A stretch of 6,376 nucleotides of DNA from Bacteroidota bacterium (lineage in GTDB: Bacteria; Bacteroidota; Bacteroidia; Bacteroidales; Cfx3-03), in contig JAUZOX010000166.1 in the NCBI GenBank assembly GCA_030706265.1, positions 1 to 6,376 on the forward strand, in the 5' to 3' direction. Below are positions 4,480-6,376 of this stretch, piece by piece; position 1 is the first letter of the stretch; each line of letters begins with the position of its first letter. The notes under the pieces are model-generated. The model saw nothing but the letters and a program-made list of their open reading frames with translations, had not been told where the DNA came from and did no database searches. Both the position numbers and the translations under genes were made by a program.

Positions 4480-6376
4480 TTAATTATAGAAGATCCAGGA
4501 TATGCCGAATTTGAATGCAGCGTCATTTTGTGGATACCCCGGAACAAAATAGTACCTGTATTTCAGGTATCCTGCATTAAAATGCTGGTATTTCAAAAAG
4601 AACCGGGTGTGCTTTATTTTTAGATTAGCAAAGACATCGAAGTAAGGATAATCTCCGATTGTTGTATTATCCTGAAGCCTGTACATGCTCAACGCCGGAT
4701 TGTATTCATTCCCTTTAAAGGCTGAAGTGTAGAGCATCTCAATTCCACTTTCGGCCTGAAGTGCACTTTTGAACATGTTAAGACGGTAAGACAGCATGGA
4801 ATTGATTACCAGTTGCGGAAGCCGGATATAATTTGTCCCTGCAATATTTTGCCCGGTTACCGTGTTCCGGAATGTCAGTCCCGCCAGATGAAGGCTGTAG
4901 TCGGCTGATAATTGTAAGATATTGGCGGTTTGATCGCTTTGACGTGCGATACTTGCCGTGTCGAGATAAACAAAGTCGCTGATGTTGTAAAAGTTAACAG
5001 CCGCTTTTAACCCAAAAACATTCAAACTGGCACTGATACCGGAAGTTTTGGTTTTTACAAGTGAATTGTTCCAGTTGAATTTATCAATGTTCGACTGATA
5101 ATAGTGGTAAAAATAGCCCGGTTCAATTTGGGTTCTAAATACCTCTCCCACGAAATCAATTTGCCTTCCGGGTGACTTGCCGAAATGGGTACGAATACCT
5201 CCTGAATAATTCTGATCTCCACCGTTATAACCTCCGGTTGTCAAGATGACCTTTCCAAAAACATCGATGTTGGCACCGGCATTAAGCGTAAATTCTCCAA
5301 ATGGTGAGGCCTGATTAAAAGAGTAGTTCTGACCGTGAACTGTGGCTTCATCAAGTTCGTATTTGATACCGGCTTTGACGGTTAAGACCTGAAGAATGCT
5401 ATCGCGTTGATTTGTCCAGTAAAAGGTGTTGTTTATTTTTGTGTATCTAATCGAATCATTTGTTCTGAGCGTATCTTTTACCTTCGAATTGTAAAAATTA
5501 TTGTTGGGCGTATTGTCAACATACCGTTCGTCTCTCACATCGTATTGAAATATATGACCGATGCTTCCGGCATTAAAGGTGTTGACAATCATATCCCAGA
5601 ACGAATTTCCCTTGCGGGTTTGTTTCATTTTCCCCAGATAGAATGAATGATGCAGATATGCCCCCGTTTGGTGTATTATATTGTTGGCATCCGTCAGATT
5701 AACTGCCAGCAGGACCCTGTTTTGTTCCCTGTTTTGTTCAAAATAGGATATGTCTTGAAGTCCACCACTTTCGTTCACTTTGAGTAGATTCGTCGTGAAG
5801 CTGGATAGTGCCTTATAGCGGACATCTGGTCTTGAATAATGGAGATTAACACTAACTGCGTATTCATCCGTTTGCTGCCTGTCATAGTTTCCAATTGAAT
5901 TCGTGATCCGGTAGTCAACGCCAATATAAAGCCCTTTTGCTATTGATTGGCCGTGTGTGACATCGAAGATTTGTTCTTTGCTTTTGCCCGATACATAATA
6001 AAGGACCGTGAAAGGCCTTTTGGGAACATAATACGCGATGTTTTCAGGATAATATAAGTAAGGGTCAAAAGCATGTCTTCCAAAATCAAATCCGGTTTGT
6101 TGTGTGGGCTTAAAAATCAATGGATATGAAGCCTCTCCTGTATTTCCCTGCGAAGCCATAGGGTTTCCAGGTTGAAAATTAGGATGATAATGTTGAAGAT
6201 CGGTGATAAGCGTATCTATGGGATGATAAGTAGTCGTGTTTAAAGAATCAACCTTGTCAAAAAAATAAACAACCTTCAGGGAATCTTTATCTATCGTTTT
6301 TTGTGGTTTGGGCTTTAAGGCTTGATCGCCCAATTGTGTGACCTGTGCCGAAGCCAGAGACGAAAACAAAAGAGAA
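4480..6376 (-). CDS. Putative outer-membrane porin (Porin_10-like), first codons missing
   Basis: A beta-barrel outer-membrane protein of the Bacteroidota 'putative porin' type, with 631 residues in the window. The frame is still open at the right edge. The first visible residues, SLLFSSLASAQ, are the end of a signal peptide with an ASA cleavage site before Gln, so the true ATG lies a few codons to the right; the in-frame TTG at 6369 is signal-peptide leucine, not a start. Numbering from that leucine, the N-terminal region has GNTGEASYPLIF (75-86), FDFGRHAFDPYLYYPEN (94-110) and PFTVLYYVSGKSKEQ (119-133), which I recognise as typical of this family. The rest alternates polar and aromatic residues in barrel strands, and the protein ends in the strand FKFGISWIFYN, an aromatic-ended signal expected for BAM-dependent insertion. 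Length is normal for the family. Transport substrate is unknown. The gene's promoter is outside the window. A 12-bp in-frame tandem duplication lies at 5715-5738. Confidence 0.82.
   Translation of the reverse strand, partial: SLLFSSLASAQVTQLGDQALKPKPQKTIDKDSLKVVYFFDKVDSLNTTTYHPIDTLITDLQHYHPNFQPGNPMASQGNTGEASYPLIFKPTQQTGFDFGRHAFDPYLYYPENIAYYVPKRPFTVLYYVSGKSKEQIFDVTHGQSIAKGLYIGVDYRITNSIGNYDRQQTDEYAVSVNLHYSRPDVRYKALSSFTTNLLKVNESGGLQDISYFEQNREQNRVLLAVNLTDANNIIHQTGAYLHHSFYLGKMKQTRKGNSFWDMIVNTFNAGSIGHIFQYDVRDERYVDNTPNNNFYNSKVKDTLRTNDSIRYTKINNTFYWTNQRDSILQVLTVKAGIKYELDEATVHGQNYSFNQASPFGEFTLNAGANIDVFGKVILTTGGYNGGDQNYSGGIRTHFGKSPGRQIDFVGEVFRTQIEPGYFYHYYQSNIDKFNWNNSLVKTKTSGISASLNVFGLKAAVNFYNISDFVYLDTASIARQSDQTANILQLSADYSLHLAGLTFRNTVTGQNIAGTNYIRLPQLVINSMLSYRLNMFKSALQAESGIEMLYTSAFKGNEYNPALSMYRLQDNTTIGDYPYFDVFANLKIKHTRFFLKYQHFNAGYLKYRYYFVPGYPQNDAAFKFGISWIFYN
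5715..5738 (-). repeat. Perfect 12-bp tandem duplication inside the porin gene
   Basis: The unit CCCTGTTTTGTT (plus strand) occurs twice back to back. On the coding strand it gives the tetrapeptide EQNR twice, in frame, near residue 210 of the porin in a polar stretch that is probably a loop or turn between strands. A 12-bp unit keeps the frame when gained or lost, so copy number could vary among relatives. Confidence 0.7.

Noticed and set aside
4553..4585. Two adjacent inverted repeats (TACCTG/CAGGTA with 5-nt loop; GCATT/AATGC with 2-nt loop) as a terminator of the TrmH-family transcript
   Set aside because: They lie in the porin coding sequence and are explained by codons for GYLKYRYYF and FNAG; no T run follows on the plus strand and the stems are short.
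6367..6369. TTG at 6369 as the porin start
   Set aside because: It would remove most of the signal peptide; the frame continues upstream with Leu-Leu-Ser to the window edge, so the gene is simply cut.

Overview
The window looks like ordinary chromosome from a member of the Bacteroidota, most likely the order Bacteroidales. The evidence is an outer-membrane protein of the Bacteroidota 'putative porin' type (Porin_10-like), two promoters that match the Bacteroidota -7 box TAnnTTTG, few Shine-Dalgarno sequences, and a moderately AT-rich base composition. I see no phage, transposon, CRISPR, tRNA or rRNA sequence, and no defence or secondary-metabolite cluster.

Layout, left to right. (1) 1-411, minus strand: the N-terminal 137 codons of an isoprenylcysteine carboxyl methyltransferase (ICMT)-like membrane protein; the gene runs off the left edge. 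(2) 412-617: an intergenic region with a decayed direct repeat of about 88-bp period. (3) 618-1577, minus: a class I SAM-dependent methyltransferase related to RlmI but without its PUA domain. (4) 1587-3494, minus: a peptidase-U32-family protein that aligns over nearly its full length with E. coli RlhA (YdcP), the 23S rRNA C2501 hydroxylation factor; it lies 9 nt upstream of the methyltransferase and probably shares its transcript. (5) 3495-3665: a divergent intergenic region with a promoter box facing each way. (6) 3666-4475, plus: a SpoU/TrmH-family RNA 2'-O-methyltransferase. (7) 4480-6376, minus: the putative porin, convergent with the TrmH-family gene and only 4 nt from it; its first codons lie beyond the right edge, where the window opens inside the signal peptide.

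Functionally, the centre is a small RNA-modification cluster. RlhA and the RlmI-like enzyme form a probable two-gene operon, and the TrmH-family enzyme is transcribed divergently from the same intergenic region. The porin and the ICMT-like protein are envelope proteins with no evident link to RNA modification.

The start codons of three genes needed judgement. The longest open frames of rlhA (ATG at 3581) and of the TrmH-family gene (ATG at 3549) overlap head to head and run through each other's promoters, so shorter starts are proposed. The porin has no real start inside the window. Nothing here is a clearly new system. The points most worth a second look are the degenerate repeat at 406-617, the non-ATG start of rlhA, and the pairing of RlhA with a PUA-less RlmI relative.
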